This document shows, one piece after another, positions 43,913 to 55,446 of a DNA stretch of 64,000 nucleotides. The stretch's first letter is position 1; the number at the start of each line of letters is the position of its first letter. Under the pieces are notes generated by a model. That model saw only the letters and a program-made list of their open reading frames with translations. It had not been told where the DNA came from and did no database searches. Both the position numbers and the translations under genes were made by a program. The stretch comes from Plasmodium coatneyi. Lineage: Eukaryota > Apicomplexa > Aconoidasida > Haemosporida > Plasmodiidae. The stretch lies in the NCBI RefSeq assembly GCF_001680005.1, contig NC_033563.1:868001-932000 (forward strand), read 5' to 3'.

Positions 43913-45958
43913 CTTTTAACAAATTCGGCGGGAAAAACGCAAAAATGTCTGAAATTTCAACGGAAACATTCAATATTGCACACAAAAAAAAAAAAAAAAA
44001 AAAAAGAATTCAAAATGGGGTTCACAAATTAGGACTCGTCTTCTAACCACCACGCCATCCATTCTCTCCCTATCCCGTCTGCGGATCGAGGATCCACGGA
44101 TGAGCTAGGCTCCTGCGTGCCCCGCCTCAGATCGTGGAGTCTTCGTTAGTCGCCCATGGGGGGGAGAGAAGTAACGGGAATGGCCTGCACGGTGATCAAG
44201 CTCGAAAATGGGGAAAGCAACAGCAAAAATGTTGCCAAGCACACCTGGAAAAGGCAAACTGGAAAACGACACAAACAGTCCCCTAGCCTTTTCCCTATGG
44301 CGCCCCACCCGAAGGTAAACTACCGGCCGAGTTCTCCACTGCGGGCTTCGGCTGTTACTTCATTCAGGTGGTGTTCGGGGAGCAGCCCACTCACGTCAAT
44401 GGCGTCAACCGTTTCAATGACGCCACAATCGCCACCGTCACGATAGTCACTACGTCGCCACCGGTTCGCTCAACGTGCGGCTACCGATTCGCAATCACTT
44501 AAACGACGAAAACATTTTGTAGTGAAACGGTCGCACTTGTGTGCCTAACTACAAACTTATTTTCCCGAAAAAAAAAAGGAACACGTTCTTTTACGCGTTC
44601 GTACTTATCCCCATAATGTTAAGTAAAAACGCAAAAAAGAATTTTTTTTTCCTTTTTTTTGCCTTTTTCTTTCTTTTTTTTTTTTTTTTTTTTTGCGGAG
44701 CTTTTGCTTAGCCTCTTTTTTCTTGCACGCTTCGACAAACGGCGGGGCGCAAAAAGGGGAGGAAAGGAAATTATTTTTGTCCGTCGTAGGGGGGAGAATT
44801 TTGCTTCGTTCATTTCGCTACAAAAATTTCATCTTTCTTATTTTTCTTTTTTTCTTTTTTTTTTTTTTTCTTCCTTAATTTTTGTTTGCTGTGGAAAAGG
44901 TAAACCCCGCCGGGAATGTTGAAGGATCCCGCGGGGCACCTCCCCCCCGTCGGTAGTTTTTCGCTCCTTCACCTCTTCACCAATTTATGCAGAATCGTAC
45001 TTTTTCTAAAAAAATATGCCCCAAAGGGTGAGTGTATACTATGGTGTGATCTCCCTACACGCTTTGCATGTTTCGCAAACTTCGCAGACTTCCCACCTGG
45101 CGCCTCTGCTCGCGTGGGTGGAGACTCGTTCGGCTACGTATGCACATGTGCCTGCAGAGAGTGAGGTAACGCTGTAAAGGAGTTTTTACTTCGGCCTACC
45201 ATTTTATTCCTCGTTCAGTCTCCCGTCAATTCTGTCCCCACCTTCCACTTCTTCGCTGCGTGCAAAGCGCAACTATGGCAGGATCCCCACCGTTGTGGTT
45301 ACGTTGGGAAAAAAAAAAGAAAGTAAGCATGGAAGAACAACACATAGTAGGCAGAGAGGAACGATTCACCCGCGCATTGCAAAACTTTAAGGGGTTCTTG
45401 CACCGCGTTCTGTTGGATGACTTCCTACAGTGTGCATATCTCCGGTTGGATAGTTAGGGGATGAAGGGCAACGTTTTCCAGCTTTTTTATTTTTCCCCTT
45501 CCCCCCGCTTGTCATCCCCCAACGCTGGAAGGAGTTCCCAAATGGGAGTATACAGAAAAAATAAATAAAAAAAATAATAAAATGGACAACTGATTTGGCC
45601 TTTTCTTCCAACTGGAAAAGTACCATAGGCATATCACACCCGTGGTGGAAGGACACGCAATTATTAAACTTTCCCAGACACAGGTTTGCATGACTTATTC
45701 TTCGTTTCCCTCACCGTGTGCATTCGTTCGGTTGTATATCCCTGGATGGAGGTCATCATGGGTGAACGCTACTCTGGTAGGCAAGACAAACCATCCAAGT
45801 ACTCATCACCAACTGCTTAGTGACGCATCCAGTTGGAAGAGGTTCCTCCCTTATGACCCAATTTGCGACTGGTTGGTGTCAAAGCAAGAGAGGCGCCCCT
45901 CCCCGGTCAATAAGAAATGCCACACATTTTAACTGAAAAAGTTAAAGCAATTAAAAAA

Positions 45959-46001
45959 GGGGATCTTAAAAAGGGAACCTTAAAAAGGGAACCTTAAAAA
46001 G
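45959..46001 (+). repeat. 14-bp tandem repeat GGGAACCTTAAAAA
   Basis: Three copies in tandem, the first varied (GGGATCTTAAAAA). Confidence 0.75.
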
Positions 46002-46342
46002 GTTATCATTAAAATTGTGCACAGACATGTGCATGTGCATGCGCATGCATCTTCCCTCCTGCAGACAAGCGCAGGATTGGGCTACATTAATCAAAGTTAA
46101 AGGGGCGAAAAAAAAAAAGAAAAAAAAAAGGAAGACTAATTATACTGTAAAAAAGGAAATATAAACAAATAATGGCACACGGTACGGGAGGAGCGCAGCA
46201 GAACCATCCGTGCGTGCTGAACATGTGCCATTAAACAAGGGGCATACCAAAAAAAAAAAAAAAAAAAAAAAAAAAAGAATAGGTTAGATGAGGTGAGGTG
46301 AGACGAGAGGGGATATAGGAAGGATTCGCAATATGATATTGC

Positions 46343-46394
46343 AAGATGATGCTGCGAGATGATTCTGCGAGATGATTCTGCGGGACGATGTTGT
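46343..46394 (+). repeat. 13-bp tandem repeat AGATGATTCTGCG
   Basis: Three close copies plus a degraded fourth (GGACGATGTTGTA). Confidence 0.75.
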
Positions 46395-46644
46395 AACCCC
46401 GGTTTCCTCCGGTGTGGCGTTACGTGCCCCGTTGGGCGAATGTATTCGTTCACTAAAACAGGGAGTGGATCAGAGGAACCTGAGAAATGACTTAACTGGT
46501 GGGGGCTGCTAACCGATGGTGCCTCCTCGGGGGATATAACCCTAACTTTACCGTGGGGATAACCTTCCCCCCGGCATCTCCAAACTGTTGCTATACGTGC
46601 ATGCAATAGTTGAGAATTATTCCGTCCAGTTGGCACGCCCCCCC

Positions 46645-48354
46645 TCAGGCACTAAAAACAAAGGGATCGAAGAGATAGTTGCGAACGTCAAAGGAATCGG
46701 ACACGGAACTAGTGGACCCTTTGTTCTGGAAAAAAACGGAAGCCAAGTAATTCACACAATACGTTTCGTATATCTGGATGTTATTTATGAGCATAATTTC
46801 GGACAGGACATCGCAGTTCTTAAACCGGTTCATAATTTTGTGAATGCGCTTCTGCCGTATGTCCTGGATGAGGCCTACACAGGGGGGGGTAAACACACAC
46901 AAGGGGAATGACAAAGGGGGCAGGATACTACGGAAGGGTCCCTCTCAACAGACCCTCCCAACAGCCACTCACAAATGAGCCGTATTGTCATACGGCCATT
47001 CCGGTGCCGATTTAACGCTCCACTTACCGGCCACCTTGAGGATGTACTTGTAGGGGGTGCGCTGGCCTATGGTTTCAATCGGCGTGGAGTTCTTAAACGC
47101 GTTGTTTTCCAAAAACATGGAAGATATTTCGAAGAAGAAGGGACTTGGTAAATCGGTCAGCTCATTCATATCCTCAAATTCCCTCTTGTAAATATTTTTT
47201 AAATTATCGATGTAAAACCAGAAGGGAAACTCGACTGTGGCAAGTCCCTCCTCACTTAATTCTTTGGCAATATACACAGGATACCATTGCCTTTGTCCCG
47301 ACTTCATCTTCTTAAAGTCGAACCCTTCCACTTCGGATAGGTCCAAGTAGGGAATATCTGCCAGCGCTTTAACAACGACTAATTCGTCTAGCGCCTTCTG
47401 CCAAATGATGTGGTTAATGGATTCTTCGAAAAGGTAGTAAATAGAAATTTTGTTCAATTCTACGAAATGTGGGTTAAATTTCATGGGGAGGAATTCTATA
47501 TGTTCCTGGACCTGTTCATTAGAAGTGAGAATACTTCTGTTCATAAAGGAAGGAGAGGATACATTTTTTTCATTTATGTAAATGGCTTGGTTTATCGTCT
47601 CGATGTTATCCTGTTGGAGTTCACTGTTCTGCAGATATGTGTATATATTAATTAAATTGTCGAACACGTAGTTTTTTTTAAATTGCTTCCCCTTCACAAA
47701 AATAATATTGCTCTGGAAGCAACTATACGCATTGGACAATTGGGGGGGTAAACTTTTCATGCTTTTAAAACTCCTATACAGATTAGATACTTTTTCATAC
47801 ACACTGGTTAGTACCTTCTTGGTGGAGTAACTTTCCTCCGTATCTAGATCCGTTATCGCTGCGTCTAGCTTGTCTAATGTCGTCTCTAGAAGAATCAGGT
47901 GGTCGTTATTTATTTGGATATTTTTATTTCCTATGAGATACTGATCCCTTAGGTAGAAGATGTTGTAGACCTCTTCACATGATTCTATGTTTTTCACAGG
48001 AAGTTTTGGAAAATCTTCCACAACAACGTTCGCTTCGCTGTTGGATAATTCGATTTCCGCTAGTTTGCTGAATGGGGGTTCCTTCACCACGCCGTTCAGG
48101 CTTCCACTGTGGTTGCTTGGTACGGAGCTGCCTCTTACTCCTTCTTCTCCCCCCCCTGGTGCGTTGTTATATTCACTACTGTGCTTGTGGAGGAACCCGC
48201 TGTGGTTGCTGCTCACCGATTGGTTCGTGGCGTAGGCCTTCCGACGGGACTTGTCACTCATGAAAATCTTTCCCTTGTTTTTTTTTACAGACGTTTTGCA
48301 CAGTTTTGCGTTTTTTATTCGTTTTTTTTTAAAAATGGAAAACACATCTGACAT
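46645..48354 (-). CDS. GINS subunit PSF2-like protein with N-terminal extension
   Basis: Two exons: 47028-48354 and 46645-46874 (donor GGCCG/GTAAGT, acceptor CTGTGTAG/GCC), 518 aa. Without splicing, the first frame ends 20 codons past the donor, so the intron matters. The C-terminal ~200 residues follow human PSF2 in order: DELVVVKAL-DIPYLDL (PSF2 ELVTIIPNF), a VEFPFWFYIDN block (PSF2 VEVPLWLAINL), LPSPFFFEISSMFLENNA (PSF2 MPSPYYMELTKLLLNHA), and in exon 2 LIQDIRQKRIHKI and MLINNIQIYE (PSF2 LVKDMWDTRIAKL, LMEINTSGTF). GINS works with Cdc45 and MCM as the replicative helicase. The first ~310 residues have no recognised domain. Other ATGs lie in frame at 48480 and 48261; I chose MSDVFSIF at 48354 because upstream codons are simple sequence. 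Confidence 0.68.
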
Positions 48355-50871
48355 TTTTAACAAGCTTAAGAAGCAGGAGATACTCGTGCCGGCCGAATTT
48401 TCGCCAAAAGTTACCAATATATTTTTCGCCCAATTTGCACCACTAATTTTTTTTTTTTTTTGCTTTGCGTTTTTTTCCACCCCCTGTGCCGCCCCTCCCT
48501 GGGCGCGTCAATCACTTGTGCGTTGCTCTGGTGGGCGTTCTGCTCCGTGTCAGGGCATGTTCCTGGATCACGCCACCCGGATTGGTTACGATTCCCGTCT
48601 AACACTCACCTGTCTTGTCCTCTCTTGTCTGCTTCTTCCCTTCTGTGCGCTCCCTTCTTCGCATTCCTGACGCTGCGTCCCAGCCGCCGCCTCAGGTTGC
48701 TTCTTCTGTTTTTGCGCGCCTCGGTGTGCCCCTCGCCCGTGCCGTTTTCGCATTCATTCTTCTTCTGGTGCCTTGCGCGTACGTGCCTGGCCTCTTTCCG
48801 CCCGTCCAGCTTTTTCGCTGCGGTGGTCCCTCTTCGGTTCGCTCTCCCCGTGAGCGTGCCTGGCGTGCCTGACCTGCCCGTTCGCACAGACCGGCTTCGC
48901 TTGTTTCGGTTGCTGTTAGAGATTGCCCAGTTCGGCTCGCCTTAATTGCTTCTTTCCCTTCACGCGTTGGTTACTGAACCGAGGAACTTCTCTCCGCAGT
49001 TGCGCTGGTCTTTGGTGAAACGATTTCGACTCCTAGTTAGGCCAGGGTTATACCGTCACAGCTGGTTTGCTTCCCCTTTCAACCCACACGCACGTTCACA
49101 TAAGTGTGTGTGTAGGTAACTCCTCACGTCAATTCGTGTGTGTACGAACGCTACGCACAGGCATGTTCTTTCATGTGTGTGCGAGTCCGTACTTGCGTGC
49201 GTATATTTGTTTGTTCGTGCACGGTTTTTAATATATTCTGGCATACGTGCGGGTGTGACTCTCTGCCTTATGATTTTACGCTTCGCTACGGCGTGCGGGT
49301 TAGCCCTTTCTCTCTCCCTCTGGAATTGCTCCTTTCTAGGTTCATTCACCGTGTTTGCAGAGTGCGTCACTTTCCGTTCGTGTCAAGGGCGGAAGAAGGT
49401 TACATAAATCGTTATTTCCTTGCGTCAGGGGAAGTTATATAGTCGCTGCCTCCTCTTACGCAGCTTTGCCATTCTGTGTCACTGGTTACCTTTCTAGCCA
49501 GTTTGCGTTATTTTCCTTCATCCCGGGACCCGACTAACGCTACTTGGAGGGGGGAAGCGACGCCGTGTTTTCCGAGTGAGCACTTTTGCAGTGTGCGATT
49601 TTTTTTTTTTTTTTTTTTTTTCCTCCCACTTGGCGCAGTTTGGGGGTATTTCCATCACTGCTATTTGGTATGCATATATTTTCCTTTTCTCGGAAAAATT
49701 TATTTGTAATAAATTAAAAAAAAAAAATGAATTCCACCATGTGTTAGCAGTATTGAAAAATTTTCCACCCTCTCTCCACCTTGCGTTTTCTTTTTTTCGA
49801 TGTGTACTTTTGTGAGGCCCCTCCGCGTTGCTTCTCACCACGTTCTGTTTTTTTTCCCCCCCCGCTAACATGTGAGAAAGAAATCGTTCGATGGAAAATT
49901 TGTTTACCATGTGATGCGCCAAGAGACGGACGAAGGTTGGACACAAAGTGACCTCCACAAATGGAAAAGATCACTTCTGCACAACGTTGTCTCTGCGCCA
50001 TGTACACGTTACACACTGCAACACTGCCACTTCGTGGAGACCTCTGCTGGATGGATCTCCTTCTCTGGAGAAGAACCTACTCCTCTGTTCATAAACGCTG
50101 ATCAGACAGGGAGCGCGCTTTTAAAAATATAGACAGCAGTGCCCACCAGAGTGTGTAACGCGGAGAGAGCAGATCGAAGCGGGGGGACTCCACAAAATAA
50201 CACCAACCTTAGGTGGCACAACCCTCTTATGCATCTTGGCTGGAATGCTGAGGAATCCCCGCGGGGATAATGTGGTCATCCAAAAAAATCACAATAAAAA
50301 AAAAAAAAAAAAACACAGTAGGGAATAACTCCAAAGGAGCGCCACAGTGATGTCATATTTACGCCAAACGTTTTACGTTTAAAAAATTTAAAAAACTAAA
50401 AAAAAAAAAAGAAAAAAAAAAAGGGAATGATGCAGAATGCACCAAATGGGCTGTCCATCCAATTTGCCAAAACTCCAAGCCAGCACATTTTGGGCAGTTC
50501 GAACAAATGCGGGCAGAACCACTGTAAGCAATGCACGTGGATACGAACACACAAAAAACAACGTGAACCGAAGGAAGACGCGGGATGTATGCTGCTAGGA
50601 CACCTCCACGCTTAACAAGCAAAAGGTGGGTGTGCGTAACGGCGGCATGCAAATGTTAAACTATACACACGAATACAGGATACACGCACTCTTCCATCTT
50701 GAGGGTTCAAGAGGAAGTAGATCCACGTGCGGTCAAATGGAAGCTTCCTCCTCTGAGCCATTAAAAAGGAGTGCAAAATAAAAAAAAAAAAAATTTTTTT
50801 TAAAAAGGTAGATATATACATAAACAAGTGGGTAAGAACGCACGATGAGCAAGACCCCTGTGACAGTTCTG
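48355..50871. other. Intergenic with C/T-rich tract, upstream of PSF2-like gene
   Basis: 2.5 kb between the kinesin-5 stop and the PSF2-like start. About 48,470-49,540 is strongly C/T-rich on the + strand and much richer in GC than the surroundings. Poly(T) at 49,600-49,621; poly(A) at 50,298-50,313. It holds the PSF2-like promoter and possibly a long 5' UTR. No credible gene seen. Confidence 0.5.
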
Positions 50872-53800
50872 CTAATTCTCCGATTTGCGAAGGAACTTGA
50901 TGCCCCTGCCTTTGTAAGCGTCCTCCTTGAGTTTCTTCGGGGCCGGGGAATTCTTTCTGGAACCCCCGCTATTTCCGATCGACTTTATTTTCGCACTGGG
51001 ATTCCTCAGCTCATTGGACGTGAAGCACAGTTTCCGCCCCGTTACAGTTTCGATGCTTTTGTTCCTCTTCCTGGTGCAGTCTGAAAGGATCTTCGAGCTT
51101 CCACTGTCCAAATCTGCTTCTGCATCAGTTGTAGGGAATAAATCACTTGCTTTCTTCTGACTCAGTTCAAGGGTTGTCCCTTTTCGTAAGACATTTCCAG
51201 TTGGTGCAGACGGAGTGGTGTTACCATGGCCGGTTGTAGGAAGGACGTCACTCACATGAGGGGGAGAAACTGAAATGGGAGGTGGTACTACTGGTAAAGC
51301 AGTAGGACGAGAGGCAGGAAGTGGTATGATGGTGTCCCCCCTGGAGAGCTCCATACTCCCACGTCCGTGTCGTGCAAAGTTGTTCTCACTAAGGATAAGA
51401 CTTAAATTTTCCTCAATTTTATCGAAGAGGCATTTAAAGTTTATGTTTTTTTGGACGGAGACATCTTCCATTTCCTTCAGGACTTCTTCCCTCACGTGGT
51501 TGTAGTGAAGGTCGGCGTAGGGATGGCAACAACTATCTGGTAAATCCGCCCTCACGCAGGCATTACCGGGGGGGTCTACGCCATGCATATTCGCCTCACT
51601 CGATGTAGCATCACCCGATGTGGCATCACCCAAATGGGCGAAACTCTCACTAGCGTAGGAACGCACCCTTTCAATTTCCGTTTGAATGTCCTTCCCTTCA
51701 TACTGGACGGGGGCATCCAAACTGGGAAGTGCCACGCATTCATCATCCTGGTCTGCTTCATTTTCACAAAATCGTTGTAACAGTTCCCCAACGTATGAGT
51801 TACATTTATGGAGGTGTTCCCCATAGTTGCTATTACACAGGTTAACCTCTTCCATGTGTCTCACGGTTAATTCATTTGCCTGCTTCTCCCCATCGTGCAG
51901 TTCGTCCCTTTCGAGTAAAACTGCTTTCGACATATCATTGTAAAGCACCTCTTTGTCTTTCTTACTATTCGTTGTGTTGACCTCAAGCAGGTTTGCAATC
52001 CTTTCAATAGCTTCGTTGTTCCCCTGGATAATGTTTCTATACGTGTCTGTAACGTTTTGCACGTTCCTCTCCATTTTTCTTTTCTCATTAGTAAATCGGT
52101 TGCCTACCTCTGTGAAGACACCATCCAGATGCTCATAGTAGGAGTTTACTTTTTCGCACACCAGGTCAGCTTCGTGGAGGTAACCCTCATGGTGTCTATC
52201 GCATCGTTCCTCATGGTTTAAAAAAAACTCCTCCAAAGTACTTACCGACTGGGTAATGATTTTTTTAAATTTATTTTTCGATTCTTCGTGCAGCTGGCTA
52301 GACAACAAATGTAGCTTCCTATTTATTGTTTCATCCATTTGGTTCATATTCCTTTGGATCACTGTTTTGACCTCCTCCATTAGTCGACTTTGAAAAAGGT
52401 CCATATCTTCCCTGATGCTAGTTCTATACGTCTCCACAATTTTTTCCTTCCGTTTGTTTAAACTGGCCTCGAAGGATTCATAGTCTCTTCGTAGCTGTTC
52501 CACCAATTTGGCTAGCTTTTCCCTTTCTTCATTTAGTGTCTCTATTTTTTTTTTCATGTCTTTTTTTAACTCTTCAAATGAATGCTTTAAATATAGGTGT
52601 AGTAGGTGACTTACGTTTTGCATGTTCTGGACGGTCTGCTTGATTGTACTTCCTTCGGTGGAATAATAATTGTCGACTTGGCTCAGTACTTCCCTCGCTT
52701 CATCGCACTGTGCTAGATCTCGCAGCGTGGTCATCATGGTCACTGCTTTTTGGCGGTCCGACTGGGGAGTCTCCCCCGATGGATCCTCCCACTCGGGGTA
52801 ATCATTCCGCTGATTTGTTACCTCCGTCAGGTCCACCCTGCAGGATAGGAACTCTTGCGTGATTTCCCCCAACTGGACAAAACAATTCTCGTCATGCTTC
52901 TGCATTGCGTCCACCTTGTCGAGGAGAAAACTAAGCAGATTGTTCTCACGCAGAACCGTATCCCTGTTTAGTCGTTCCAAGTGGTCAAGTGATTTCATGA
53001 TGACCTCCTTCCCCTGAGCCATGTCCTCTTTGGCCTTCCCAAGCACGGTCGTGATGACGCTACAAACCTCCCTCAGCGTGGAGAAATCTTGGTTCTTCCT
53101 CCTCCTGAAGTTGGAGACGGTTTCTCGGAACAAGGAGGAGATCTTCTTCTGCGTCTGGGCGAGCAGATTGACGTGCTGCTGGTATTCCCCCTGTGTGTGG
53201 TGGAACTCTGCTAGGAGGAACCTGGTGACGCATTTCTCCTCCGACAGTTTGTTTATCAAAATGTCGTGAACCAGTTGGATGTTCCTACATTTGGATAGGA
53301 CGTCCTTAAGCAAATGCACAATCTGATTCTGCACGTCATCCGTGTAGTCCATTTTATTCAAAAGGGTTTTAATTTTTTTACTCTTTTCAAAGAGGATCTT
53401 CTCCTTTTGTAGTAATATTTCTCTGTTCTTTTTCAGACTGTTTTGTATGTTGTTGTATTCCTCATTATCGAGGTAGACTCCTCTTTTTTCCCTACTCAAA
53501 TTTAGTGCATTTTTCAACTTTTCTATTTCGTTGTTTAGGTCTTTTATTTTTAACTGCTTCGTTGTCTTCACATTTATCTCTGGTCTGTTCTTAATATTTT
53601 TCGCTCGGAAGACATAGTCTAGTGTGCTTAGCGTTTCGTCAATACAGAGAGAGGAAGGAGAAATGGTGGCCACGATGAACGTTTTCGTCTTCCCTCCTAG
53701 GGAGTCTTGCAACAGTCTAGTCAGCTTAGAATCCCTATATGGAATATACGACGAGTTCTCTATAAGCGCATTAATAACTCTACCCAAAGTTAGCAGAGAC

Positions 53801-55219
53801 TGATTAATATTACAACTCTCCTGTTGTCTGACTTTTAAATTCCCATAGGAGCTTTTCAATGCGTTTTCGCTACCAGCCAGATCGACTAAGTTGAGCTTCC
53901 CTATTTTGGTAATGCTCTCTCCGTCATTGTTTAGGTCCTTCATGATCAGGGTGATGGTAAAAATTGAATGGCTTCTGCTGGACTTTTTATTGTACGAAGT
54001 TTCGGCGGTTCTTCTTTTCTTAACAGCTGAACAGATTAGGTAATAAATTTCTTCGAACGAGTTTATGCACTTTTCCTCCAGTTTGTCTACGTTTAACCCT
54101 TTGTTTTTATTCGTTGTGTCTTCGTAGATCTTTAACTTGTTGGATTCGCTAGACGTACTGAGCAAGTCACACAACTCTTCATTGTATATCTCTAGGTAGC
54201 TCACTTTTATGACGAAATCGTAGGAGCTTTTCTCCACGTTGTATATATCCCCTGCGTTGCTCCCTTCCTTCTTTTCCTCCTGTGGATCGAACAGATCACT
54301 TTTTTGTGCAGACCCACGTGTGGACATGCCCTTCGGTGGGGACGGGTCGATCTCCCCATGGGGAACACTCCCCTCTAGGGTTCTTACTCCCGTGTGGACT
54401 TGCTCCCCCTCACTGACGCAACTACTGCGGCGCCACGCAATGTCTTCCTGTTCTTCCCCCCCTACTAACCTCGTCGACTTGTACTCCTTCCTCCGATTTA
54501 GAATATCGAAAATCCTCTTTGCGACGCGGAAAATAATGCCCGTGTCATCACTGTCACACAATTCGTAGTAGTAATTTATGTCGCTGTTAATGCTGTCGTT
54601 TAGGTCGATCTTCTTACTCTCATTATGCTTCAAATGCTCCAGGATCTTCCCTTCCATGGTGTACGTTTTGCCCGTGCCCGTCTGCCCGTAGCAGAACAGC
54701 GTGCAGTTGAACCCTTCGAGGACCTGCGAAAGGGATTACATTTAAGGGGGAAAACGCCATGTATGCACATCTGTCTTTCCCCTTCCGAAAGGAACAACTC
54801 AAGGCTGTTATGACAAATTGGTATAGACACCCAAGAAGGGAAAAACATATCGATTTTGGGGAAAGTGGAAGTTTTTTCCCCAGACGTGCAGTTTCATGCA
54901 CCACCACACATACACCCCATGGGGGCATTACCTCGTCGACTATTCGGAAGACATAATTATTAAACAAGGTTCTCTGATCCACGTCCTTGTCGCAGGCATA
55001 GTCGAAGCTGTACTTCTTCTCATAAATCTCATTATTCCTGTTCAGCGTTAAGATCACTTCGTTGCCCTTTATTTTGACCACCTCCTCGTTATTTACGTCA
55101 TTTTTCTCCTTTTCATTTAGGGGTCTACAGCGAACAATAACTTTTATGTTAACACAGCTTGGCTTGTCATTGTGGTAGGAGTTCCTTAGCATTGTACTTT
55201 GCTTGGCTCTTCCGTCCAT
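50872..55219 (-). CDS. Kinesin-5 (Eg5-type mitotic motor)
   Basis: Plus-end microtubule motor expected to act on the nuclear spindle. Exons 54932-55219 and 50872-54723 (donor GACGAG/GTAATG, acceptor TTTCGCAG) give 1,379 aa. Motor domain about residues 20-475: VNIKVIVRCRPLNEKEK, P-loop GQTGTGKT (about 109), switch I NKKSSRSH (about 339), switch II LVDLAGSE (about 373), end LDYVFRAKNIKNRPEIN. A low-complexity insert of ~90 residues (about 175-265) lies inside the motor before VSYLEIYNEELCDLL, at the place of the loop-6 insert known in the P. falciparum protein. The remaining ~900 residues are mostly coiled coil with a basic tail. The class call rests on the N-terminal motor, tail layout and gene order. 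Confidence 0.9.
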
Positions 55220-55415
55220 GCGGATGGCGTGAGGGTGGGGACTGGTGTGTGAGCATGCGAATGTGTGTATGCGCCCTGGGTAGTCCCCAACGGGTGGCGC
55301 AAGTTTCTTCGAGAAAAGGACCCTCTTTAGCCAGTCGCCGTATCATCATTACGCGAAGGGGCATTCACACAAAGGAGCGCAATCACGTGTTATGAACTCG
55401 CATAGTTGAGGTGCG

Positions 55416-55446
<31 letters not shown>

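Larger units (their letters stand above)
43913..46644. other. Intergenic, upstream of coiled-coil gene
   Basis: 2.7 kb. It includes a GC-rich island (about 44,030-44,470), poly(A)/poly(T) runs, a 14-bp repeat (GGGAACCTTAAAAA, about 45,959-46,001) and a 13-bp repeat (AGATGATTCTGCG, about 46,343-46,381). No gene supported. Confidence 0.5.

Noticed and set aside
44030..44075. Minus-strand tRNA-like string (GGCGTGGTGGTTAGAAGACG)
   Set aside because: It resembles a tRNA D arm/A box, but no T-loop GGTTCGANTCC-type B box and no acceptor stem follow.
48460..48945. 161-codon + strand open frame
   Set aside because: Composition follows the C/T bias of the tract (Phe/Leu/Ser/Pro-rich), with no domain and no splice context.
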